Shown here piece after piece: positions 1 through 6,071 of a stretch of DNA of 9,003 nt (the first letter of the stretch is position 1; each line of letters begins with the position of its first letter). This DNA is from Thermoflexus sp042408815 (GTDB lineage Bacteria; Chloroflexota; Anaerolineae; Thermoflexales; Thermoflexaceae), in NCBI RefSeq assembly GCF_042408815.1, contig NZ_JBHOQR010000010.1, positions 1-9,003 on the forward strand, in the 5' to 3' direction. The notes below the pieces were generated by a model. The model was not told the origin of the DNA and searched no databases. It worked only from the letters and a program-made list of their open reading frames with translations. The position numbers were made by a program, and so were the translations under genes.

Positions 1-141
1 GATCCTCCGGGATGGATGGGGGACACGCCGGGAACCGGACTCGTTGAGGCGATAAGGGGGCTCACCACGCGCGTCCATAAAAATGATAGCAAGTCCTCCC
101 CCTCGAAAACCACGACCCCAATGAAAAACGGGAAAACCCCT
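1..141. repeat. Left terminal inverted repeat, 141 bp
   Basis: Bases 1-141 are the exact reverse complement of 8863-9003. I compared them block by block and found no mismatch. Identity stops abruptly at 142 versus 8862. The repeat holds no complete gene. A short + strand frame from 16 to 165 (49 codons) and a minus-strand frame that runs off the left edge are both weak. The arms sit exactly on the window edges. That means either a linear element with terminal inverted repeats, or a contig that ends inside two inverted copies of a longer repeat. No transposase or recombinase gene is present in the window. Confidence 0.97.
83..91 (-). promoter_or_regulatory. Possible outward extended -10 element in left repeat
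   Basis: Read on the minus strand, TGCTATCAT resembles the extended -10 consensus TGnTATAAT and would direct transcription out of the left edge. An ATG lies four bases downstream (78-76) and opens a frame to position 1. That spacing is shorter than usual even for a leaderless transcript. No convincing -35 hexamer is present. The mirror copy is at 8913-8921. Confidence 0.2.
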
Positions 142-185
142 AGTGTCTATCATGTTAATGGAACCTGATGCTTCGGGAGGCCGAC

Positions 186-494
186 ATGGGTCGGATCTAT
201 CAGGTGGATTATGAACGCGCTTTCGCCCTCTGTGCGGAGATGGAACGGGTTTTCGAGGCGATGGAAGGGCAGGGGATTCAGCTCCACGGACTTCTGGAGG
301 CGGTGGTGTCCCGCTGGCTTCCCCATGGGGCAATCGTGCGCGCCTATGGGGAAGAGATGAGCCGTCGGATCCGGGGATCGCTGAGCGAGAGCCGGGCCAG
401 CATTGCCTCCCTCCGGCAGGCGTTGCTTTCCCTGAAAGCACTGGAGGAGGAACAGGCCCGACGGATGCGCTCCGCTCGTCCTCATCCTTACTAA
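186..494 (+). CDS. Small WXG100-like helical protein, copy 1
   Basis: A 102-aa soluble, almost wholly helical protein with no signal peptide or membrane segment. Its size and two-helix pattern match the WXG100/ESAT-6 fold: an N-terminal helix to about residue 41, a turn at Trp44-Leu-Pro-His-Gly48, then a long basic/acidic helix to about residue 95. The WXG motif is degenerate, with Trp and Gly separated by three residues instead of one. The start at 186 is chosen over an upstream in-frame ATG at 168 because GGGAGG ends five bases before it. The next gene begins 21 bp downstream with a similar protein. WXG100 proteins usually work as secreted dimers or as carriers for larger toxins, so that role is only inferred. 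A generic coiled-coil protein is the main alternative. Confidence 0.72.
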   Translation: MGRIYQVDYERAFALCAEMERVFEAMEGQGIQLHGLLEAVVSRWLPHGAIVRAYGEEMSRRIRGSLSESRASIASLRQALLSLKALEEEQARRMRSARPHPY

Positions 495-515
495 GTCCAT
501 AGATGGAGGTGCCCG

Positions 516-815
516 ATGCCGATCAGCCGCTTTGATTACGATGCGATGTTAGCCATCGCCCGGAGGATTGAACAGGGCGGGGCGGACCTTGAGGCCTATC
601 TGGAACGGGTCCAGGCAGCGGCCCAAGGGCTGGAGGAGCAATGTCGCTCACCCTTCGCTGAGGCCCTGCAGGCCCGGAGTGCGGAGTGGGTTCGGGCGGG
701 AATGGAGATTGCCCGCAGCCTGAAAGCGCTTGGGGTCGATCTGGCCCGCATCGTGGAAGCCCAACGGACGGCGGAGGAGCAGGAGGGGGCGCGCTTCGCT
801 CATCTTCCCGAATGA
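516..815 (+). CDS. Small WXG100-like helical protein, copy 2
   Basis: A 99-aa protein predicted to be all helix: residues about 7-42, a short turn at Cys43-Arg-Ser-Pro46, and a second helix of about 48-92 rich in Ala, Glu and Arg. The length and the central turn match the WXG100 superfamily. However, the tryptophan of the motif is absent at the turn and the only Trp is Trp58 in the second helix, so assignment rests on shape and context. GGAGG at 505-509 sits six bases before the ATG and fixes the start. It follows copy 1 by 21 bp and precedes copy 3 by 73 bp, all co-oriented. It may form a heterodimer with a neighbour, as EsxA/EsxB pairs do; this is inference. There is no signal peptide. Confidence 0.7.
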   Translation: MPISRFDYDAMLAIARRIEQGGADLEAYLERVQAAAQGLEEQCRSPFAEALQARSAEWVRAGMEIARSLKALGVDLARIVEAQRTAEEQEGARFAHLPE

Positions 816-829
816 AGGGAGGAGGGCGA

Positions 830-886
830 ATGAAGCCCCCGCTTGTGTGCCGCCTTTCTCATTCAAAACCTGAAATTCGGAGGTAG
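830..886 (+). CDS. Possible 18-aa leader peptide before WXG copy 3
   Basis: A GGGAGGAGGG tract at 818-826 lies just upstream of an ATG at 830 that opens an 18-codon frame ending at TAG 884-886. The last codons of the peptide lie over the ribosome binding site (GGAGG, 879-883) of the gene starting at 889, so translating it could control access to that site. A 9-bp direct repeat (CGAATGAAG at 809-817 and 827-835) spans the stop of the previous gene and this start. The peptide sequence shows no recognisable attenuation signal. The strong Shine-Dalgarno is the only real evidence. Confidence 0.28.
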   Translation: MKPPLVCRLSHSKPEIRR

Positions 887-888
887 CG

Positions 889-1212
889 ATGAGCGTGGAT
901 CCGCGCGGTTTGGGGGGATGGTTGGTCCACGAACCGGAGGCGATCCAGAGTTACCGGCGCCTGCTGATGGATGAACGGCCGGAGCAGCTCCTCGCTGGCC
1001 TAATGGCGGCCATTCAGAGCGAGCTCCCGACGCTGTGGTCGGGGGAGGCAGCCCAGGGCTACTTCGAGGAGGCAGGGCGACGGCTGGAGGAGTTTCAGCG
1101 CTGGCTGGAGGCACGCCGACAGCTGGACGAACGGATCGGAGCGGGCGAGGCGCGGATCGCTGAGGCGATCGCGGGAGTCAGCCAGATGCTCCAGGCGCTA
1201 CCCGAGCCGTAA
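889..1212 (+). CDS. WXG100 family protein (canonical W-S-G turn)
   Basis: A 107-aa helical protein carrying the clearest WXG100 signature in the window: Leu49-Trp50-Ser51-Gly52 followed by an Ala/Tyr/Phe pattern (EAAQGYFEEA), the usual layout of W-x-G plus a hydrophobic face at the start of helix two. Helix one carries the segment VHEPEAIQSY (residues 13-22). That motif recurs almost unchanged near the N terminus of the downstream peptidase fusion (VHPEAVRSY), so the two may share an interaction surface. The start is set by GGAGG at 879-883, five bases before the ATG. A possible leader peptide overlaps that site. No signal peptide or membrane segment is visible. WXG100 proteins are normally exported by type VII systems, but no EccC-like ATPase is encoded here. 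Confidence 0.82.
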   Translation: MSVDPRGLGGWLVHEPEAIQSYRRLLMDERPEQLLAGLMAAIQSELPTLWSGEAAQGYFEEAGRRLEEFQRWLEARRQLDERIGAGEARIAEAIAGVSQMLQALPEP

Positions 1213-1340
1213 GCCGGAATGGGGCAGGCCATCTGACCCGGGCCCCAGTGTTGGAAAGGGGCTGATCCGCTTTGAGCGGCTATGGGACCTGGAATGCCCT
1301 AGGCCCCTAGCCCCTTCCCACGACATAGGAGGAGAAAAAT
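1213..1340 (+). promoter_or_regulatory. Foldable 128-nt leader upstream of peptidase fusion gene
   Basis: This gap can form a long-range stem: 1252-1263 pairs with 1309-1320 (12 positions, one mismatch), enclosing a compact hairpin CCGCT-TTG-AGCGG at 1267-1279. The ribosome binding site AGGAGG (1327-1332) and the ATG at 1341 lie just outside the outer stem. This could be a cis-regulatory leader, an intercistronic RNA-stabilising fold or a chance structure. No U-tract follows, so it is not an intrinsic terminator. Bases 1213-1235 also nearly match a 22-bp stretch inside the lipoprotein gene (2991-3012). Confidence 0.35.
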
Positions 1341-2423
1341 ATGGGGATGGAAAACGGACATCGACTGCAGGTTCATCCCGAGGCGGTCCGCTCATATGCC
1401 CAGGCGTTGCGCCAGTGGGCGCAACGATGGCTGGAGCTGGAACAGCAAGCGCTGGCGGTGAACCGCCAGCTATCGGAAACCGTGCGGTCCGTCCCCGGGG
1501 AGGGCTTCGAAAGGGCCTGGGCGGCGCAGGCGTCTCGCCGGGCGCAGATCGCTGAGCGAAGCCTTGGGCTGGCTCGGGCCCTGGAAACCGGGATCGCCCG
1601 CCTGGAACAGGCCTTCCAGGAGGCTGCCCAGGGGCTCCGGTCCCTCTCTGGGACGCCCTCCGGGTCATTGCCTGAGATCCCCCTAGCGGTGGATGCGAAC
1701 GGGCGCCCGATCGCCAGTCAGTTTGAGATGCGCGTGGACGCGGAGATCCTGCGCCGGGCAGGTGTTTCCGAGGATCAGATCGCGCGGTTACAGGAGCCGG
1801 ATGGGCGGATCCGGTGGTATGCCGCGTGCGGGCCGGTGGCGCTGAGCGTGGCGTTACAGGCGCTAGGCCAGCCCGTCCCAGCCCAGGAAGCGGTGGATCG
1901 GATGCTCGTAGAGCGGATGGCCGACGATGGCTTCCGAGAGCGGATTCAGAAGGATGTGGCATTCCGTCTGCAGAATGGCCGGCGCGGCCTGGGCTTTTTC
2001 ACAGGGGAAAAAGACCTGCAAGCGATCGCCCGCTTCTATGGAGTAGAAATGGAACGGGCGCACCTGCCGGATGGCCAGCGCGATCCGGAGGCGCTGTGGC
2101 GCGGCCTCCGGCAGCGTATGGAACGCGGGGAACAGCTCATGATGCTGGTGCGGATCCAGGAGAGGCCAGGCGCCCAGCTCGGAGATGGCAAGCTGGTTTC
2201 GTATACCACCCCGGAGGATCCCAATACGCAGCCCCACTGGGTGACGCTGGGCGAGCTGGAAGAGGGAGCGGACGGCCGCTATGTCACCCTTTATAACCCC
2301 TACCACAACACCCGGGAGCGTTACCGATGGGAGGAATTCGTGGCCAGCATCGACGGACAGGCCCGTGGGAGGAACTGGTGGGCCTTGAGCGTTCGAAAAC
2401 CGGGAACCGGGGGGAGTCCATGA
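1341..2423 (+). CDS. WXG-like N-terminal domain fused to C39-like cysteine peptidase
   Basis: A 360-aa protein with two parts. Residues 1-105 form an acidic/basic helical hairpin like the small WXG100-type proteins upstream, sharing VHPEAVRSY (11-19) with the W-S-G protein, though its own turn (VPGEGFERAW, 51-60) lacks a strict WXG. After a Gly/Ser/Pro linker and a helical segment comes a papain-fold domain of the C39-like type (about 155-350): Cys163 in ACGPVALSVAL, His299 in PHWVTL and Asn319 in YNPY form the expected triad order. It has no signal peptide, membrane segment or ABC domain, so it is not a bacteriocin exporter. AGGAGG at 1327-1332 sets the start. Its stop overlaps the lipoprotein start by four bases. 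It may be a secreted protease effector carried by its WXG-like domain, or a processing peptidase; the substrate is unknown. Confidence 0.8.
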   Translation: MGMENGHRLQVHPEAVRSYAQALRQWAQRWLELEQQALAVNRQLSETVRSVPGEGFERAWAAQASRRAQIAERSLGLARALETGIARLEQAFQEAAQGLRSLSGTPSGSLPEIPLAVDANGRPIASQFEMRVDAEILRRAGVSEDQIARLQEPDGRIRWYAACGPVALSVALQALGQPVPAQEAVDRMLVERMADDGFRERIQKDVAFRLQNGRRGLGFFTGEKDLQAIARFYGVEMERAHLPDGQRDPEALWRGLRQRMERGEQLMMLVRIQERPGAQLGDGKLVSYTTPEDPNTQPHWVTLGELEEGADGRYVTLYNPYHNTRERYRWEEFVASIDGQARGRNWWALSVRKPGTGGSP

Positions 2424-3478
2424 GCGTTGGGCGCTTTCGGCGATGGGCCCTGCTGTTCCTGTTAGGATGGGCCGGCTGCGGCTCGCCCCCGGCCCGCCTC
2501 ACACCAGCAACGCCGGAGAGCCCTGCCCCTATCTCGCCCACGGCCACATCGACCCCTATCTCGCCCACGGCCACGTCGACGAGGACAACGACTCCCACTT
2601 CGACATGGACCCCGACGAAGCAGGCCCCTGCCGTGGCCTCCCCAACTGCTCGGCCCACGGCCACGAAGGCGCAGGCCTTTATGCCTCAACCGCTTCCAGA
2701 GGGCTTCCAGACAGAGGGGAACTGGATTGTGTTGCAGGTGGACACCTATCGGCGGGACGAAATAGAGAAGCGGGAGCGTTCGGACTTGTGGTTCACAGAT
2801 GGCCAGCGGTGGCTGGGGCCGATCCCGCTCCGGGAAGACGAAGCCTGGAGCCTTCAAAGGGCCTTCTGGCGGCGGCAGGGGGAAGCGTTCGAGCTGTGCG
2901 CGACACTTAAAACCCGTTCGATCTGCATCCCGAGCCCGCCCGGGATCTCCTTCAGCGCTCCCGAGCCATCCTCTATCCGCGCGGAAGCGTGCCGGAATGG
3001 GCAGGCCATCTGCGTGACCGGGCCGGATGGCGCCACCCGGGAGTTCCCACTCCCGGCGGATCTCATCGAAGACTGGCAAGCGCTGCCCCTCTGTGTCTCT
3101 CGGGACCGATGGGTGATTGTGGAAGTCTTCGCAAGGATCGAAGGGGAAGAGGCAGAACCTGTGCCAATGGTATATCGCCTGGACATGGCGAGGGGCCTCT
3201 ACGAGCGGGTTTCCGGAGACGAGGAAGCCCGAGCGGAGCGGATCAGGGCCTTTCGGCGCCACGGGATTCTCCCGGAATGGATCTCTTGGGCCTATGACCC
3301 CGAGAGGCTGGAACCAGAGATGTGCTCGCCGGATACCCGATTCTACCTGATCCATTTTGGGGGTGGAATGGGAGACAGCACGGATTCGGTATGGATCCTG
3401 CGCATCGAGGATGGCGCCCTTTACCCGCTCCCCGGGCCAGAGGCCCGATGGGTCTGGCCGGAGCGGGAGGGCCAGTGA
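2420..3478 (+). CDS. Putative lipoprotein with Thr/Ser/Pro linker
   Basis: A 352-aa protein with a lipoprotein-like start: basic residues (GRFRR), a hydrophobic core (WALLFLLG) and a lipobox-like WAGC with Cys20. The -3 position is Trp rather than the usual Leu/Val/Ile, so lipidation is likely but not certain. Residues about 23-85 are a Thr/Ser/Pro-rich tether containing two tandem 9-residue copies of PISPTATST. The remaining globular domain (about 90-350) holds six Cys and many Trp; I do not recognise it. The start at 2420 is chosen over an upstream ATG at 2327 because it overlaps the peptidase stop as ATGA, is preceded by a G-rich ribosome site and begins the signal peptide. Translational coupling to the peptidase suggests a shared task, perhaps an extracytoplasmic partner or inhibitor. 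That is inference. Confidence 0.8.
   Translation: MSVGRFRRWALLFLLGWAGCGSPPARLTPATPESPAPISPTATSTPISPTATSTRTTTPTSTWTPTKQAPAVASPTARPTATKAQAFMPQPLPEGFQTEGNWIVLQVDTYRRDEIEKRERSDLWFTDGQRWLGPIPLREDEAWSLQRAFWRRQGEAFELCATLKTRSICIPSPPGISFSAPEPSSIRAEACRNGQAICVTGPDGATREFPLPADLIEDWQALPLCVSRDRWVIVEVFARIEGEEAEPVPMVYRLDMARGLYERVSGDEEARAERIRAFRRHGILPEWISWAYDPERLEPEMCSPDTRFYLIHFGGGMGDSTDSVWILRIEDGALYPLPGPEARWVWPEREGQ
2526..2579 (+). repeat. Tandem 27-bp repeat in lipoprotein linker (2 copies)
   Basis: Units 2526-2552 and 2553-2579 are identical except for one base (A versus G in the ACA/ACG codon). Each encodes the nine residues PISPTATST of the surface tether. The change is silent, so the unit is probably a recent in-frame duplication that alters linker length. 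Confidence 0.92.
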
Positions 3479-3586
3479 GCCGGGCGAAATCCGCAGGCCG
3501 GCTGGAATCCGCATCCCAGACGGGCCCTGGATTTCCTATCCTTCAGCCTACCGACAGCGGATGGAGCCTCCACAGGAGAAGCGTCT

Positions 3587-4912
3587 ATGTTTCCTGAGCC
3601 CCGGGTGGAAGCGATCGAAGGGCAGGCCTTCACAAAGGAGCTGCTCCACGCCCATATGCTGGAAGAGATGCGGGCGCATCTGGCGCGGCTGACCGGAGGG
3701 AGGCCGGCACGGCCGGCCGATGCCCTGCGGGCGGCCCGGGAGCGCCTGGGCCCCTCGGTGGACCCGGAGATCCTGGCCCGAGCGGCCATGGAGCTGCTCG
3801 ACTGGGGGGAGCTTTGCGAGCTGCTCACGGATCCCCGGGTGGAAGACATTGCCATCCAGCACCGTCGCTACGTCTATGCCTTCCGAGAGGGCCGATGGAT
3901 GCGGCATGGAGAGATCCGGGACCCCGACCGCCTGTGGGGCGGGATCCGCAGATTGTGCGAGGCCTTCGGCCTCCGAACCCCCAGCGACATCAAGCCGGCG
4001 GCAGAGGGCGCCTTCTCCCTCGACTTTCCCGATCCCATCGGCTTCCTCACCATCCGCGTCTCCTGGAGCGAGCCGCCCATTGTCCCCTCCAGCTGTCTCA
4101 CCCTCCGGCTCGCCCGGCCCGGCCGGGCACCCGATCTGGAGCGCCTAATTGGGGAAGGAGTGCTGTCCTCGGAAGCCGCAGATTATCTCATGGGCGTGCT
4201 GGACCGCAAGGGGACGCTCATCATCGCCGGGCCCACGGGCTGTGGGAAGACCACCTTGGCCCGGGCGCTGCTGCGGGTGGCCGCCCGCCGGTTCCGCCTG
4301 GTGGTCATTGAGGATTCCTATGAGCTGATGATCTTCTGGGACGGCCGCCCGGAGAGCGATCCAGGCAACGTGGTGCACAAGCTCACCCGCCCGAGGCTTC
4401 CCGGGGAGGATATCGTGCCGTTCACAGCCTTCGATCTTCTGGTAATGGCTCTGCGAGAGCGACCGGACGGGATCGTGGTTGGGGAAGCCCGGGGCCCGGA
4501 GGCCTTCGAGATCCTGCGGGCGGCCAATACCGGCCACGGCCCCCAGGTGACCACGCTCCACACCGACAGCATCGAGCGGGTGTGGTCCCGATATCTCCAG
4601 ATGGCCCAGAGCCATCCGGAGGCTCGGGACCTGCCGACCCGGACGCTGGCGATGATGTTCGCGGAGGCAGTGACGGCCGTGGCGGTGTTGGCCTATCGGG
4701 AGGAAAGCGGGGAGATGCGCCGGTTTGTGGAGGCCATCGCCGAGGTGATGCCGGAGCTGGAAGGAGATAGCGAACGCCCGGTGTTGCGGACCATCTTCCT
4801 GCGGGAGGATAGGCGGCTGACCCCGGTTTCCCGGCCGATCCGGCCTGGGTTCTCGGCCGAGGCACTGGGGTTGGAACGCCTGCCCTGGCGGGGCGGTGCC
4901 CACGTGTGGTGA
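3587..4912 (+). CDS. tadA: Tad secretion ATPase, TadA/CpaF family
   Basis: A 441-aa hexameric traffic ATPase expected to power pilin polymerisation from the cytoplasmic face. Walker A is GPTGCGKTT (215-223) with Lys221. The Asp box is VVIEDSYEL (239-247) with Glu242. The degenerate Walker B is RPDGIVVGEARG (292-303) with Glu300. The His box covers NTGHGPQVTTLHTD (314-327). The usual TadA/CpaF form NTGHdGS...THAN is altered at the DGS and AN positions. The N-terminal ~180 residues fit the helical bundle plus N-terminal ATPase subdomain of the family. AGGAG eight bases before the ATG supports the start. A 108-bp gap separates it from the lipoprotein gene. A type II/IV secretion ATPase of another branch is the alternative, but the TadB, TadC and Flp neighbours argue for Tad. 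Confidence 0.93.
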   Translation: MFPEPRVEAIEGQAFTKELLHAHMLEEMRAHLARLTGGRPARPADALRAARERLGPSVDPEILARAAMELLDWGELCELLTDPRVEDIAIQHRRYVYAFREGRWMRHGEIRDPDRLWGGIRRLCEAFGLRTPSDIKPAAEGAFSLDFPDPIGFLTIRVSWSEPPIVPSSCLTLRLARPGRAPDLERLIGEGVLSSEAADYLMGVLDRKGTLIIAGPTGCGKTTLARALLRVAARRFRLVVIEDSYELMIFWDGRPESDPGNVVHKLTRPRLPGEDIVPFTAFDLLVMALRERPDGIVVGEARGPEAFEILRAANTGHGPQVTTLHTDSIERVWSRYLQMAQSHPEARDLPTRTLAMMFAEAVTAVAVLAYREESGEMRRFVEAIAEVMPELEGDSERPVLRTIFLREDRRLTPVSRPIRPGFSAEALGLERLPWRGGAHVW

Positions 4913-5040
4913 GCTGGCGACCGAAGCCCATGATCGCCTGGGTCCTCCTCTCGAGCACCATCGTGTTTTCCTCCCAGCTCCCACCGCTGGCGAGGGCCAG
5001 TGCGATCGGGGCCTCCTTGCTGTTTCAAAGGCAACCGTAG
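4909..5040 (+). CDS. Possible 43-aa membrane peptide coupled to tadA
   Basis: A GTG at 4909 overlaps the TadA stop as GTGA and opens a 44-codon frame ending at TAG 5038-5040, filling most of the 141-bp tadA-tadB gap. The product starts with a basic segment (SWRPKP), then a hydrophobic stretch (MIAWVLLSSTIVFSS) and a second mildly hydrophobic stretch (ASAIGASLLF). That pattern suggests a small inner-membrane or signal-peptide-like protein. An alternative start is the ATG at 4930. There is no strong Shine-Dalgarno, so translation would rely on coupling. I recognise no family, and chance in GC-rich DNA is a real possibility. Confidence 0.35.
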   Translation: MSWRPKPMIAWVLLSSTIVFSSQLPPLARASAIGASLLFQRQP

Positions 5041-5053
5041 CGAGGGGGGAAAG

Positions 5054-6001
5054 ATGGGGGATGGAATTGCCATCCTGATTGGTGCGCTCGTGGGTGCCGG
5101 GGCGCTAACGGCGATCGCCCGGCCCCAGGAGCAGCTGCTGGCCCTCCGGGGACTCCGGGAGATCCGGGGTCGACTGGGGCTGGAAAGAACCCTGCGGGCG
5201 GCGGGCATCGATATGCCGCCTCTTCTCTTCCTACAGTTCGCCACCCTTTGGGCGGCAGGAGGCTTCTTCCTGGGTCTGGTGGCTGGCCTGGGGTTGGTTT
5301 CCGCCATTATGCTGGCGGTCTTCGGGGCGACGTTTTACTACATCCGGGCTCGGGAGCAGGCGGCGGAGCGGCGGCTCCGGCTGGCGATGGAGCTGATGGT
5401 ATTCTTGCGGGGAGTGGCCGGAGGGCTACGGGCCGGCCTTCCCCGGTCGGAGGCAGTGGCCCGGGCGAAAGAGCTCGCTGGGCCCCTGGCCCGGGAGGCC
5501 GTATCCGACCTGGAGCGGCGGCTGGAGCGGGCGGGGGCCAGCCCCGAGGGGCGAGAGGAGGCCATCTGGGCCTGGGCCCGGGATTACGGCCATCCGGTGG
5601 TGACCGCCACTGCTCAGGTGCTGGGGGTGCTGGCCACCGGTGGGACCGGGATTCAGGATCTGGTAGGAGCTGTCTCCGAAAGTCTGGATCGGATCCGGCG
5701 GATCCTCCAGGTGGCCCGGGCCCGGGGGCGGGGGATGCAGAACCAGATCTATATGATCATCGCGATGAGCGCCGGAGGACTGGTGATCCTTTCGTCTGCC
5801 GCCCCTGAGTTTCGCGATCTTCTGCTGGCGAACCCCCTCAACCCGATCCTGGTCGTGGGGGGATGGTTCGGATCGTTGCTGGTTTCGGAATACATCATGG
5901 ATCGCTACTTCTCGATGGAGGAGACCGTAGGCATTGCTCGGGGAAAGGCTGGGCTCATCCCCCTGGATCGCTATGGGAATCCCATCCTGCCGGAGGGGTA
6001 G
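5054..6001 (+). CDS. tadB: Tad pilus platform protein, TadB-like (T2SSF domain)
   Basis: A 315-aa polytopic inner-membrane protein of the type II secretion F family. Likely membrane segments are residues 3-22, 57-79, 81-97, 232-249 and 264-280. The cytoplasmic T2SSF domain lies at about 108-230, rich in Arg/Glu helices (LAMELMVFLRGVAGGLRAG and a second helical repeat near 185-225). With TadC it should form the platform on which the ATPase acts to assemble Flp pili. The start at 5054 is preferred to an ATG at 5000: the G-rich site GAGGGGGGAAAG precedes it directly, and the added 18 residues would be uncharacteristic and overlap the 43-aa frame upstream. The length is typical for the family. 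The C-terminal tail (287-315) is a short soluble extension. Confidence 0.88.
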   Translation: MGDGIAILIGALVGAGALTAIARPQEQLLALRGLREIRGRLGLERTLRAAGIDMPPLLFLQFATLWAAGGFFLGLVAGLGLVSAIMLAVFGATFYYIRAREQAAERRLRLAMELMVFLRGVAGGLRAGLPRSEAVARAKELAGPLAREAVSDLERRLERAGASPEGREEAIWAWARDYGHPVVTATAQVLGVLATGGTGIQDLVGAVSESLDRIRRILQVARARGRGMQNQIYMIIAMSAGGLVILSSAAPEFRDLLLANPLNPILVVGGWFGSLLVSEYIMDRYFSMEETVGIARGKAGLIPLDRYGNPILPEG

Positions 6002-6047
6002 CCCGGCAATCAGCGTCAGGACCGGGATACCGTAACGGGCGAACTTC

Positions 6048-6060
6048 GCATCGCCGATGC
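6048..6060. promoter_or_regulatory. 13-bp dyad before tadC ribosome site
   Basis: GCATCG-C-CGATGC is a perfect inverted repeat with a one-base centre. It directly abuts the AGGAGG ribosome site (6061-6066) of the next gene, within the 70-bp tadB-tadC gap. It could be an operator-like site or could affect initiation. There is no other support. Confidence 0.2.
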
Positions 6061-6071
6061 AGGAGGAGGAG

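Noticed and set aside
1198..1962. A 254-codon minus-strand frame opposite the peptidase fusion gene
   Set aside because: Pro/Arg/Ser-rich translation typical of antisense GC-rich DNA. The + strand gene there has a clear domain and a good ribosome site.
186..2423. A complete type VII secretion locus
   Set aside because: No EccC/FtsK-type ATPase, EccB/EccD-like membrane protein or YukD is present; only WXG-like proteins are seen.
1341..2423. A C39-type bacteriocin exporter
   Set aside because: The protein has no membrane segments and no ABC ATPase domain, and the peptidase domain is C-terminal, not N-terminal.
2526..2579. A CRISPR array
   Set aside because: Two directly abutting 27-bp units without spacers, lying in frame inside a gene and encoding a Thr/Ser/Pro linker.
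2462..3514. A 350-codon minus-strand frame opposite the lipoprotein gene
   Set aside because: Low-complexity Arg/Gly repeats mirror the Thr/Ser/Pro linker on the other strand, and the + strand product has a signal peptide and a coupled start.
3475..3597. A GTG overlapping the lipoprotein stop opens a 40-aa frame running into the tadA start
   Set aside because: No ribosome site, no hydrophobic or other protein-like pattern, and it overlaps the start of a confident gene. GTGA overlaps arise often by chance in GC-rich DNA.
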